From Bacteroidota bacterium (GTDB lineage Bacteria > Bacteroidota > Bacteroidia > B-17B0 > Aurantibacillaceae): 10,163 nt of DNA. Positions within the stretch are counted from its first letter, which is position 1, and the number at the start of each line of letters is the position of its first letter. A model generated the notes under the pieces. The model saw only the letters and a list, made by a program, of their open reading frames with translations, was not told the origin of the DNA and ran no database searches. The translations under genes were made by a program, and so were the position numbers. The stretch is taken from positions 1 to 10,163 of the forward strand of contig JAEZDS010000173.1 of NCBI GenBank assembly GCA_023433205.1. The letters run 5' to 3'. Positions 1 to 6,286 of the stretch are shown in pieces.

Positions 1-2
1 TG

Positions 3-695
3 CTCGATCTCCAAAAACAAATCTCAGCGGTGCCAAAAAATAATGAACTGCTTATTGAACAATTTAAAACACGCGACGGCCATCATCTTTTTATTTATCC
101 TTTCGAGGGAAGGTTTGTTCATGAGGGAATGGCCTCTATCCTGGCGCAGCGAATTGCCATGCTTGAACCGTTTACATTTTCCATAGGCATGAACGACTAT
201 GGTTTCGAGCTGCTCAGCGATAAAGAGGTGGATGTGCAGGCCATTCTCGACAACGATCTTTTTTCACCGGAATTTTTGCACGACGATGCGCTCAGAAGTC
301 TGAACGCCACCGAAACTGCAAAAAGAAGATTCAGAGATATTGCCACAATTGCAGGCCTGATCTTCACCGGCTATCCGGGTAAACAGAAAAAAACCCGGCA
401 TTTGCAGGCCTCATCTCAGTTGTTCTTTAAGGTTTTTGAAGATTACGAGAAAGACAACCTTTTGCTGCGGCAGGCTTACGACGAGGTGTTACATTTTCAG
501 CTCGAGATCACCCGGATGCGCGAGGCTTTTGAGAGGATCAGCACACAAAAAGTGCTGCTTGCAAAACCTGGCCGACCAACACCCTTTGCTTTTCCTATTC
601 TGGTTGACACGCTGCGCGAAAAATATTCCAACGAAGACATGCAGGCGAGGATTGAGAAGATTCTTAAGGATATGGAGGAAAAAGATTCAAACTAA
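3..695 (+). CDS. Ligase-associated Lhr-like DEXH-box helicase, C-terminal part (5' truncated by window edge)
   Basis: This is the last 230 codons of a larger gene; the frame is open to the left edge, and the GTG at 30 is an internal valine, not a start. The sequence matches my recollection of the C-terminal region of ligase-associated DNA damage response DEXH helicases (Lhr-like, usually about 800 residues). Counting from the first full codon, I see HHLFIYPFEGR near 28-38, RRFRDIA at 108-114, GYPGKQKK then HLQASS at 123-138, DNLLLRQA at 151-158 and PFAFPILVDTLR near 193-204. The ATPase motifs lie outside the window. In this family the protein is an ATP-dependent 3'-5' helicase/translocase encoded with an ATP-dependent DNA ligase, a nuclease and PdeM. 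The next gene on this strand is pdeM, which supports the call. No terminator follows the stop. Family assignment is firm; the exact role in this organism is inferred. Confidence 0.9.
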   Translation, partial: LDLQKQISAVPKNNELLIEQFKTRDGHHLFIYPFEGRFVHEGMASILAQRIAMLEPFTFSIGMNDYGFELLSDKEVDVQAILDNDLFSPEFLHDDALRSLNATETAKRRFRDIATIAGLIFTGYPGKQKKTRHLQASSQLFFKVFEDYEKDNLLLRQAYDEVLHFQLEITRMREAFERISTQKVLLAKPGRPTPFAFPILVDTLREKYSNEDMQARIEKILKDMEEKDSN

Positions 696-870
696 AATAC
701 CAACAGGTATATTCAATAACCCAGCGAATTAATTAATGAGTACCTACCTTTACCGTGTTGAAGGCTGCTTTATACATAAACTCTATGTTCAACCCAAATA
801 TGTTCCTATGTTATTAGAAATAAATAACCACTATTGGCCGGCAAAAACTAAAATCCTAATCGGGTCCCCC

Positions 871-891
871 ATTTTTGTCGAAGACAAAAAT
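871..891. repeat. Inverted repeat with 9-bp arms
   Basis: ATTTTTGTC, spacer GAA, GACAAAAAT: perfect 9-bp arms around a 3-nt loop. It lies at the left edge of the repeat-rich spacer and reads almost the same on both strands, so it could act as a bidirectional hairpin. The copy number elsewhere in the genome is unknown from this window. Confidence 0.75.
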
Positions 892-948
892 CCTCTGCGT
901 CGCCCTCAGTTCTTCAAACAAAAGAATAGGGTAAATTTTCACTGCGAC

Positions 949-1026
949 CTTTGCGTAATCTTTGCGCTCTTCGCGCGAAAACAAGCACAACACATTCATG
1001 GACTTTGCGTGCTTCGCGTCTTTGCG
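949..1026 (+). repeat. Clustered CTTTGCG repeats
   Basis: Exact CTTTGCG words occur at 949-955, 960-966, 1003-1009 and 1020-1026, interleaved with CTTCGCG-type variants at about 969 and 1012 and followed by GCGAA at 975-979 and 1026-1030. The spacing (11, 43 and 17 nt) is irregular, so this is an interspersed motif cluster rather than a simple tandem array. I associate similar degenerate strings with non-coding spacers in Bacteroidota; that association is from memory. Confidence 0.6.
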
Positions 1027-1076
1027 CGAACCAAAATATTCACCCCGCGCCCCGGCGCGTAACCAAAACCTTGCAA

Positions 1077-1098
1077 GCTCCCGATAGCTATCGGGAGC
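1077..1098. repeat. Perfect 22-bp palindrome
   Basis: The left arm GCTCCCGATAG is followed directly by its exact reverse complement, with no spacer. The core CCCGATAGCTATCGGG resembles palindromes I recall as frequent in Bacteroidota spacers. It could be a cruciform, a protein-binding site or a dispersed repeat unit; there is no T tract to suggest a terminator. Confidence 0.75.
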
Positions 1099-1226
1099 GT
1101 CTCTGCGGTTAAAAAAGTGGGGGTTGAAAAGTAATCCATATTTCATTCAATTATATTGAGAGTCGCGCCAGCAATAATTGCGAGGCATTGCGATCCCGTT
1201 TTTGTCTTAAATTGTTCCGGAAAGCA

Positions 1227-1883
1227 ATGATAAACAAACCCAAAGGAATCTACCTTGAAATTCAACTTGCAGCAGAAACATTTTTCCTGCTGCACCACAA
1301 GGCAGTTTATCGTCCTAAAAACAAACAATTGATCCTCGCCGACCTGCACCTGGGCAAGGCATCACACTTCAGAAAAAAGGGCATTGCCATGCCGGCACAA
1401 AGCCACCTCGCCGATCTGGAAAAACTTTCGTACCTGCTGCGCACCTGGCAACCGAAGTCCGTACTGCTGCTCGGCGATCTTTTTCACAGCGAATACAATC
1501 GGGAATGGCTGTGGTTTGAATCTTTATTGAAAGAATACCCGGAAATATCTTTTACGCTGGTGATGGGCAACCACGACATCCTACCTGAAAAAGCTTACAC
1601 CATCCCGAATCTGAAACGCAGTCATTTAATTGAGGAAAAAAGTCTGGTGTTTTCCCACGCCCCTCTTGACAATCCGGCTACGCTCAATTTTTGCGGGCAT
1701 GTTCACCCCGGACTACAAATAAGCGGCAGGGCCCGCGAATCGTTTCGTTTGCCCTGCTTTTATTCCGGTAAAAACCATTTTATTCTGCCCGCCTTTGGGG
1801 CATTGACCGGATTGTTTATCCTTGAAAAAGAAAAAAACGCCGATTACTATCTGGTAACCCGTGATACACTGGTGAAGATCTGA
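1227..1883 (+). CDS. pdeM: Ligase-associated DNA damage response endonuclease PdeM (metallophosphoesterase)
   Basis: This 218-residue calcineurin-like metallophosphoesterase is predicted to be a cytoplasmic DNA nuclease/phosphodiesterase working with the ligase-associated helicase. All expected metal-site motifs are present: ADLHLGK (D39, H41), LLGDLFHS (D84), GNHD (N115-D117), SHAP (H144) and GHVHPG (H158, H160). The family tail signature follows at about 183-195 (NHFILPAFGALTG). I chose the ATG at 1227. The frame is open further up to a TTG at 1188, but the intervening residues are basic and unlike the family, and the length from 1227 fits. Only a weak CGGAAAG precedes the ATG. The gene converges on the dioxygenase-like gene with 14 bp between stop codons, leaving no room for a separate terminator. 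The spacer upstream makes it uncertain that it is cotranscribed with the helicase. Confidence 0.93.
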   Translation: MINKPKGIYLEIQLAAETFFLLHHKAVYRPKNKQLILADLHLGKASHFRKKGIAMPAQSHLADLEKLSYLLRTWQPKSVLLLGDLFHSEYNREWLWFESLLKEYPEISFTLVMGNHDILPEKAYTIPNLKRSHLIEEKSLVFSHAPLDNPATLNFCGHVHPGLQISGRARESFRLPCFYSGKNHFILPAFGALTGLFILEKEKNADYYLVTRDTLVKI

Positions 1884-1897
1884 ACTACACTGCTCGC

Positions 1898-2815
1898 TCA
1901 GCTGCTGCTGGTTTCAACCTGCTCAACAACCTGCCGGGCAGACCCATCATTGGGATTGATCTTCTGAATGGCCTTGTTCGCCCGCTTCTCAGCAATCTCC
2001 TCCTTCATCTGCAGCCAGCGTTTTCCCAGGATCTTATTCATCAGTTTATCAAAAGGCATGTAAATGCATAAACTTAAAAAACCCTCCATTTTCCATCGGG
2101 GACTAAAGGCGATCTTCCTGTAACTTACCGAAAAACCTCCGTCCAGATAGGTTATATAATGCCAGAAGCCGCTGGGCATAAACAAAGAGTCGCCATGATT
2201 GATCACACATTCATACTTCTCAATGTATTTAAGTCCCGGATATTTTTCATAATCCGGATTGTCTAGGTCAACCAGCGAATGTGTATTGAACGGCAGCTTG
2301 TACAACAACCTTGAGTATTTCGGATCAATAAGAACCACCTTTTTGCGCCCGTGAAACTGGGTCAGTAAAACGTTCGACATATCCATGTCCTGATGAATGC
2401 GCACTTTAATACCTTTCCCTCCGAAAAACATAAAGCCTATATTTCCCATCATGCCTTTAAACAGGGGCGGACAGGGAAAATCCTTTCGGAGCTCAGGCTT
2501 TTCCCTGAACATGTTAAAAAGAAACATGCGAAGGCTGGTAGGTTTGTCTTCAATTATGGTATTTACATACTCCGCGAATTTCATCTGCAGATCAGGATGG
2601 GTGTAGGCCGACTCACTGTTCTTGTTATTGTTGTCGTACACATCAACCGTAACATCACCACAAACCTGCCGGATGTAATCTATCGTCCACTTTTTCCCTG
2701 CAGGAAACTGGTCTGCCAGCCCTTTAATGATCAGAGGTTTTTGCGGATGGAAATACTGTTTTTTAAAATCGCGGATGCTTATGCCTTCCGCTACCTCAAC
2801 GCTCAGTGTCTTCAT
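1898..2815 (-). CDS. Cupin_8/JmjC-type Fe(II)/2-oxoglutarate dioxygenase-like protein
   Basis: This 305-residue protein has the layout of small JmjC/Cupin_8 proteins. PQKPLIIKGLA at about 24-34 is the typical entry strand ('the fire that burns here' segment of the family). The iron ligands can be read as H141 and D143 (IHQDMD) and H219 in the PSGFWHY segment (215-220). K158/K159 in FHGRKKVVLID lies where the 2-oxoglutarate-contacting lysine is often found. The GDSLFMPSGFWH stretch is characteristic. The C-terminal 65 residues (about 240-305) are helical and charged and lie outside the core fold. Characterised relatives hydroxylate proteins or small molecules; the substrate here cannot be told. 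There is no signal peptide, so it is probably cytoplasmic. A -7-like box lies 16 nt upstream of the ATG. It is convergent with pdeM and divergent from the response regulator. Confidence 0.85.
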   Translation of the reverse strand: MKTLSVEVAEGISIRDFKKQYFHPQKPLIIKGLADQFPAGKKWTIDYIRQVCGDVTVDVYDNNNKNSESAYTHPDLQMKFAEYVNTIIEDKPTSLRMFLFNMFREKPELRKDFPCPPLFKGMMGNIGFMFFGGKGIKVRIHQDMDMSNVLLTQFHGRKKVVLIDPKYSRLLYKLPFNTHSLVDLDNPDYEKYPGLKYIEKYECVINHGDSLFMPSGFWHYITYLDGGFSVSYRKIAFSPRWKMEGFLSLCIYMPFDKLMNKILGKRWLQMKEEIAEKRANKAIQKINPNDGSARQVVEQVETSSS

Positions 2816-2831
2816 AGTCGCAAACTTTCCT

Positions 2832-2839
2832 CAAATATA
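2832..2839 (-). promoter_or_regulatory. Putative Bacteroidota -7 element for the dioxygenase-like gene
   Basis: On the minus strand this reads TATATTTG, an exact match to TAnnTTTG. It ends 16 nt before the ATG at 2815, which would give a very short leader. No good TTG lies about 19 nt further upstream, so the -33 side is weak. Confidence 0.45.
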
Positions 2840-2891
2840 GGGCTTTGCGCCGCAATTAGTAAGGAGCCGGCTAGGCATTTGTTAACGCATT

Positions 2892-2916
2892 TGTGGAAAA
2901 TATTGCCCTATCCACA
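2892..2916. promoter_or_regulatory. Pair of DnaA-box-like sites in inverted orientation
   Basis: TGTGGAAAA (2892-2900, reverse complement TTTTCCACA) fits the DnaA box TTWTNCACA exactly. CTATCCACA (2908-2916) fits at eight of nine positions. They face each other across 7 nt, forming a TGTGGA/TCCACA inverted repeat, in the 226-bp spacer between two divergent genes. They may be DnaA-dependent regulatory sites or chance matches; nothing else points to a replication origin. Confidence 0.35.
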
Positions 2917-2948
2917 CAGTTCCTCCCCCCGGGCAGGACTTTTATCGG

Positions 2949-2964
2949 CTATTGTTTACAATAG
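2949..2964. promoter_or_regulatory. Small inverted repeat upstream of the response regulator
   Basis: CTATTG, TTTA, CAATAG: perfect 6-bp arms around 4 nt, located 77 nt before the response regulator ATG. It has the size of an operator half-site pair, but no factor can be assigned and chance occurrence is possible. Confidence 0.3.
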
Positions 2965-3041
2965 GTTCTTAAAAAACCCTAACTCGTCGAAAAAATGGGC
3001 GCTGGCACAGATTTTCAGGGAAGATCACAAAGGTAATTCTC

Positions 3042-3416
3042 ATGAATGTACTTGTTATAGAAGACGATAATCTTTTACGTCGCACGCTGGGCCATTACCT
3101 GCTGGATATTGGCCATATGGTTTCTACCTGCACGAATGGGCAGGAGGCAATGGATTTTATTAAAACCCATCCTGAAATAGATTGTGTGATCGTTGACATA
3201 TTTATGCCGGTACTCTCAGGACCCGCTTTTATCTTGCTTCTGCAAAAACAATTTCAGCACAACATGCCTCATGTGGTGGTAATATCCGCGGCAAAAGACG
3301 GAAGAAACTTTCTTACAAAACTGGATGTGCCTTTCGACGCCTACATTCAGAAGCCAATTGATTTTGAAGATCTGGGTCAGCTGCTGCAATCCTGGGAGAA
3401 AAAACAGGCCGGCTGA
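3042..3416 (+). CDS. Stand-alone receiver-domain response regulator
   Basis: This 124-residue protein is a single CheY-like receiver domain with no output domain. Key residues are all present: the acidic pocket E7-D8-D9, the phospho-acceptor D52 in VDIFMP, the switch hydroxyl S82 in VVVISAAKD, and K104-P105 in IQKPI. It should accept phosphate from a histidine kinase or phosphotransfer protein and act by protein-protein contact. No kinase lies in the window, so it is an orphan here. The ATG at 3042 is preceded by AAAGGT about 8 nt upstream, a plausible ribosome site. The upstream spacer holds an inverted repeat and two DnaA-box-like sites. The exonuclease gene begins 67 nt downstream on the same strand and might share a transcript, but the functional link is unknown. 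Confidence 0.92.
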   Translation: MNVLVIEDDNLLRRTLGHYLLDIGHMVSTCTNGQEAMDFIKTHPEIDCVIVDIFMPVLSGPAFILLLQKQFQHNMPHVVVISAAKDGRNFLTKLDVPFDAYIQKPIDFEDLGQLLQSWEKKQAG

Positions 3417-3483
3417 TGTTATTCTGTTAAAAAGCCGGAACTCCCGCCAATACTACAATTTATAGCAATTGCTCTGCTTCTCA

Positions 3484-4878
3484 ATGCGTACCTTCGTAAG
3501 AGTGTTCGCCATTATCGACATTGAGACCTGCGGGGGTAAATTTGAGTTCCGTAAAGGAAGGATCACTGAGATCTGCATCCTGAAACATGACGGACTGAGT
3601 GTGATCGAAAAATTCACCACACTCGTTAATCCTGAATGTCATATCAGTCCTTATTTCACCAACATTACCGGTATCACCAACGAAATGGTGGCAGATGCAC
3701 CCAGATTTTATGAGATCGCAGAAAAGATCATCAGGCTTACCGAAGGCTGCGTTTTTGTGGCACACAATGTGGGCTTTGATTATGGCTTTATAAAAGAAGA
3801 ATTTGCTTCACTGGGTTACAGCTACAAGCGCGAAACCCTCTGTACGGTGCGCCTCAGCCGCCGGGTCATTCCGGGCAGGATCTCGTACAGTCTCGGTCAT
3901 CTTTGTGCCTCACTTGGAATTGAAATATTCGGAAGGCACCGCGCGGAGGGCGATGCAGTGGCCACCGCGCAGCTGTTTGACATGCTCATCCAGCTGAAAG
4001 CGCAGCATCCCCAGTATAAGAACGTGGGAGTTGATGAGATCATGACCCGCCGCGTGGACAAGATCAAACAATACATTCTCAATAAGATCCCCGAGGAATG
4101 TGGCGTTTATTATTTTTATAATAAAGAGGGCGAGATCATTTACATCGGCAAAAGTACCAATATGTACAACCGCGCCATCAGCCACTTTAATACCGACATC
4201 AAAAAAAACAGGAAAATGCTCTATGAGCTCATGAACGTTGATTTTGTTGTTACAGGAAGCGAACTGATAGCGCTGCTGCTTGAATCTGAAGAAATAAAAA
4301 AACACAAACCAAAATACAACCGTGTGCGAAAATCTGAGGAGTTTACGCACACCATTGATACTTTTACCGACAACAAAGGAGTACTGAATTTTCGCATCGT
4401 TGCATTTGAAGAAAGCGAAAAACCGCTGCTGGCCTTTAACACGTATTCTTCAGCACGCGAAAGGCTTGAGGGCTGGATCGAAATGTATGAGCTTTGCCTG
4501 AAGCATTGTGGATTAACCTCAGAGAAATCAGTTTGTTTTAACCACCAGATCATGAAATGCCGCGGCATCTGCGCTGAAGCAGAACCCGCTGATGAATACA
4601 ACCGGCGCGCAGTCAAGATCCTGCAGGAGAACAGTTTCGGACAGAAGGATTTTGTGATCTTCGATCGTGGCCGAAATATCAGCGAACAGGCAGTAATACT
4701 CATAGAAAATTCGCGTTATGCCGGCTATGGTTATATCGACCAGTACGAACAAATTAGTTCTCCGGAAGAATTAAAAGGATATGTAAAAAGGGCAGAGTAT
4801 TACCCTGATTCCGACAATCTGGTGAAACAATTCCTGAAGCAGGGAAAAAGAAAGATAGTGAAGCTTAGCACGGAATAA
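3484..4878 (+). CDS. DnaQ-like exonuclease fused to GIY-YIG nuclease with UvrC/Cho-type cysteine cluster
   Basis: This 464-residue repair-nuclease fusion has three parts. Residues about 8-172 are a DEDDh 3'-5' exonuclease: D12 and E14 (IDIETCGG), H94 and D99 (AHNVGFD), H152 and D157 (HRAEGDA). Residues about 203-283 are a GIY-YIG domain like the N-terminus of UvrC/Cho: Y209 (GVYY), Y220 (YIG), R230, E267 (ALLLESEEIKKHKPKYN) and N279. Residues 338-363 carry cysteines 338, 342, 351, 359 and 363; the CX7CX3C spacing equals that of UvrC, where these residues bind an iron-sulfur cluster. The RNase H-like second nuclease and helix-hairpin-helix domains of UvrC are absent, so it resembles Cho and the mycobacterial DnaQ-Cho fusions. 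I chose the ATG at 3484 over the in-frame TTG at 3469 because family members begin shortly before the first exonuclease strand. Cytoplasmic; a role in nucleotide excision or related repair is inferred. Confidence 0.9.
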   Translation: MRTFVRVFAIIDIETCGGKFEFRKGRITEICILKHDGLSVIEKFTTLVNPECHISPYFTNITGITNEMVADAPRFYEIAEKIIRLTEGCVFVAHNVGFDYGFIKEEFASLGYSYKRETLCTVRLSRRVIPGRISYSLGHLCASLGIEIFGRHRAEGDAVATAQLFDMLIQLKAQHPQYKNVGVDEIMTRRVDKIKQYILNKIPEECGVYYFYNKEGEIIYIGKSTNMYNRAISHFNTDIKKNRKMLYELMNVDFVVTGSELIALLLESEEIKKHKPKYNRVRKSEEFTHTIDTFTDNKGVLNFRIVAFEESEKPLLAFNTYSSARERLEGWIEMYELCLKHCGLTSEKSVCFNHQIMKCRGICAEAEPADEYNRRAVKILQENSFGQKDFVIFDRGRNISEQAVILIENSRYAGYGYIDQYEQISSPEELKGYVKRAEYYPDSDNLVKQFLKQGKRKIVKLSTE

Positions 4879-5300
4879 AATTTTCATCAGGCCTTCTCTG
4901 CACAAGTGAGCCAATTTTCCCTCGTATAAATTCCAATTGCCCCCTGCTGAATTCTCCATTTTAACGGCAAAACCGGTACCGGCACTTCATAGGTAATGTT
5001 ACCGGATGTATGTTGAACCTGAGCAGAGTGTTGCCACCTGGCAATCAAAGGTGAAAAACATCCAGACCTAAATAGAAACAATCAGAAAAACACTTGGTAC
5101 AGATGATGATTCCCATTTTTTACCCTTCACCAAGGGAGGATGGCCATTCTCACAAACAAACGCAGCATCCTGTCACCGCCTGGCTGTAAACAGGCCCTTG
5201 AATGTTAAGAAATTGTCATGACCGCGCTAATGTCTAAAAAAATACAAGCTGATTATCAGGCATTTTGTCACTGACCTGCACCACAGATCACTTACTCAAT

Positions 5301-5374
5301 TATATTTGCAGCTCGACGTTCTTTTTTTTGGGTTAAATACCCTGCCGGGCAACCGGTAGGGTATTTTTTTTTTG
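5301..5374 (+). ncRNA. Candidate short RNA / terminator element, copy 1
   Basis: TATATTTG at 5301-5308 matches the Bacteroidota -7 element exactly. It is followed by GCTCG, a T tract (5322-5329) and GGGT, then a 14-bp hairpin and a T run. If the box is a promoter, the RNA would start near 5314 and be about 55-60 nt, mostly a U tract and an intrinsic terminator. GGGT (5330-5333) can also pair with ACCC (5339-5342), competing with the terminator stem. The same layout recurs at 5576-5645. No -33 TTG is obvious. It could instead be the 3' end of a longer transcript. Confidence 0.4.
5335..5374 (+). terminator. Intrinsic terminator hairpin with GCAA tetraloop, copy 1
   Basis: AAATACCCTGCCGG (5335-5348), loop GCAA, CCGGTAGGGTATTT (5353-5366): 14 pairs with a single G-T wobble, running into an uninterrupted T run. 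The T run is on the + side, so it terminates + strand transcription. No protein gene ends nearby; the nuclease gene stops about 460 bp upstream. Confidence 0.75.
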
Positions 5375-5462
5375 CTCCTGTCACTTTTGAGTAGCTTTTC
5401 TTTTGGACTCAAAACACTTTAGGGCCAATTTTAAAGACAGGGCTCCAAAATTTGCAACTTTA

Positions 5463-5489
5463 AATAATCAGCGTAATTACCTGATTATT
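5463..5489. promoter_or_regulatory. Inverted repeat with 9-bp arms between the two hairpin elements
   Basis: AATAATCAG (5463-5471), nine-base spacer, CTGATTATT (5481-5489): perfect arms. The spacer contains the palindrome GTAATTAC. A related word CTGATTATCAG lies at 5249-5259 upstream of copy 1. It resembles an operator for a dimeric regulator; no factor is assigned. Confidence 0.4.
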
Positions 5490-5575
5490 AAGACAACCGG
5501 CTGAAGAAAGAAAAATTTTTGCATTTATTAATATTTAATCTTCGAAAAAAGCTTTACAAATCAATCAAAGTGTCG

Positions 5576-5645
5576 TAACTTAGTGGCTCGTTCTTTTTTT
5601 TGGGTGTAATACCCCGTCGGGCAACTGGCGGGGTATTTTCTTTTA
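5576..5645 (+). ncRNA. Candidate short RNA / terminator element, copy 2
   Basis: TAACTTAG at 5576-5583 differs at one fixed position from TAnnTTTG. It is followed by GGCTCG, a T tract and GGGT, then a hairpin with GCAA loop and T-rich tail. Aligned with copy 1, GCTCG, TTCTTTTTTTTGGGT, AATACCC and the loop are shared, with a 3-nt deletion after GCTCG. GGGT (5602-5605) can again pair with the following ACCC. Downstream, both copies have an AGTA(G)C-T-rich-GACTC string, suggesting duplication of a longer unit. Confidence 0.4.
5608..5645 (+). terminator. Intrinsic terminator hairpin with GCAA tetraloop, copy 2
   Basis: AATACCCCGTCGG (5608-5620), loop GCAA, CTGGCGGGGTATT (5625-5637): 13 pairs including two G-T wobbles, then a T-rich tail broken by one C. 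Relative to copy 1 the stem sequence has changed but pairing is kept, which supports selection on the structure. Confidence 0.7.
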
Positions 5646-6067
5646 AGGGTATACCAGTACTTTTTTTTGACTCTCAGAAGTACAAACGGGTTATGGTCTC
5701 CTTACCTGATCAGAGGCATTAAGGATAAAAATTGCGATTTTTTTCAAAAGGATTTAAAATTCAAGGAATAGAATTCTGATAAAGTAGTTTGACTAAACTT
5801 TGTTCATCACCATCTCGCAGCGATCAGATGTCCCGCCTGGCCAAAAATAGGTTCAGTCCGGAAATCCGAAAAAGGATTATATTAGAACAGGATTTAAAAA
5901 TCCCTGGAACATCTGGGATTGATCCAGGTTTATGGTTTTGAAATTACCAGATTATCAGTCCAACTGCATTCAATATCTGGATTAAATTCAAGATTCTTTC
6001 AAGTACTCCCCAACATTTCGGATTGATCCCAAAATAACGGCGTTTCGTATTCTACACCCCACCCTGC

Positions 6068-6247
6068 TTACTTTTTCCTCTCAGATTTCCCTCCCACCTT
6101 TTTTTTAGGTTTAGGCTTGCCAGGCTCTTTTACAGGAGGTTTTTTCTTTTTAGGGGGTTCCCTCACCGGCAAATCAGGTCCTCTTTCGGGTTCCTTATTA
6201 GGATCAGTATCCGGACGGTCTTTTAGTTTTGGTTCATCTATTGGCAT
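6068..6247 (-). CDS. Small Lys/Pro-rich hypothetical protein (59 aa)
   Basis: An ATG at 6247 opens 59 codons ending in TAA at 6070-6068. The protein starts MPIDEPKLKDRPDTDPNK and continues into lysine/proline-rich segments (PPKKKKPPVKEPGKPKPKKK at 31-50), ending SERKK. The N-terminal half is mixed-charge and the C-terminal half strongly basic; there is no signal peptide or membrane segment, and it is probably disordered. I recognise no family. It lies 39 nt downstream of the esterase-family gene on the same strand and could be its distal operon partner. The strong composition bias and clean placement in an otherwise empty gap favour a real gene, but there is no clear ribosome site. Confidence 0.6.
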   Translation of the reverse strand: MPIDEPKLKDRPDTDPNKEPERGPDLPVREPPKKKKPPVKEPGKPKPKKKVGGKSERKK

Positions 6248-6286
6248 ATGAGATAGCAGAAAAAATGATGCCAGTTGAGGCGGCTC

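Larger units (their letters stand above)
696..1226. other. Repeat-rich spacer between helicase and pdeM, no convincing gene
   Basis: This 531-bp interval separates two genes that normally sit close together. It contains a hairpin-capable inverted repeat (871-891), a cluster of four CTTTGCG words (949-1026), related CTCTGCG words at about 892 and 1101, and a perfect 22-bp palindrome (1077-1098). A 108-codon open frame at 736-1062 runs through these repeats and ends in low-complexity sequence; I consider it spurious. No clear -33/-7 promoter pair for pdeM was found. Confidence 0.7.
4879..6067. other. Long stretch without a convincing protein gene
   Basis: About 1.2 kb with no open frame that looks like a real protein. 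Short frames exist (for example minus-strand 4887-5081 and a 27-codon + frame starting near 5103), but none has a recognisable family or start context. The only clear structures are two related promoter/T-tract/hairpin elements (about 5301-5374 and 5576-5645) and an inverted repeat at 5463-5489. The part after 5650 is AT-rich with no strong structure beyond a weak GGATTT/AAATCC repeat at 5890-5903. Confidence 0.65.

Noticed and set aside
736..1062. 108-codon + strand open frame between helicase and pdeM
   Set aside because: It runs through the CTTTGCG repeats and a hairpin, its product has no protein-like pattern, and the reverse strand is open too (856-1146). Explained by repeat composition.
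2393..3070. 225-codon + strand frame opposite the dioxygenase-like gene
   Set aside because: Antisense shadow: it overlaps the well-supported JmjC/Cupin_8 gene and crosses the promoter spacer; its translation shows no family features.
4887..5081. 64-codon minus-strand frame with a NITYEVPVPVLPLKW stretch that slightly recalls RHS-type secreted proteins
   Set aside because: Too short, no signal peptide or start context, and the resemblance is only to a few residues. A decayed fragment is possible but cannot be shown.
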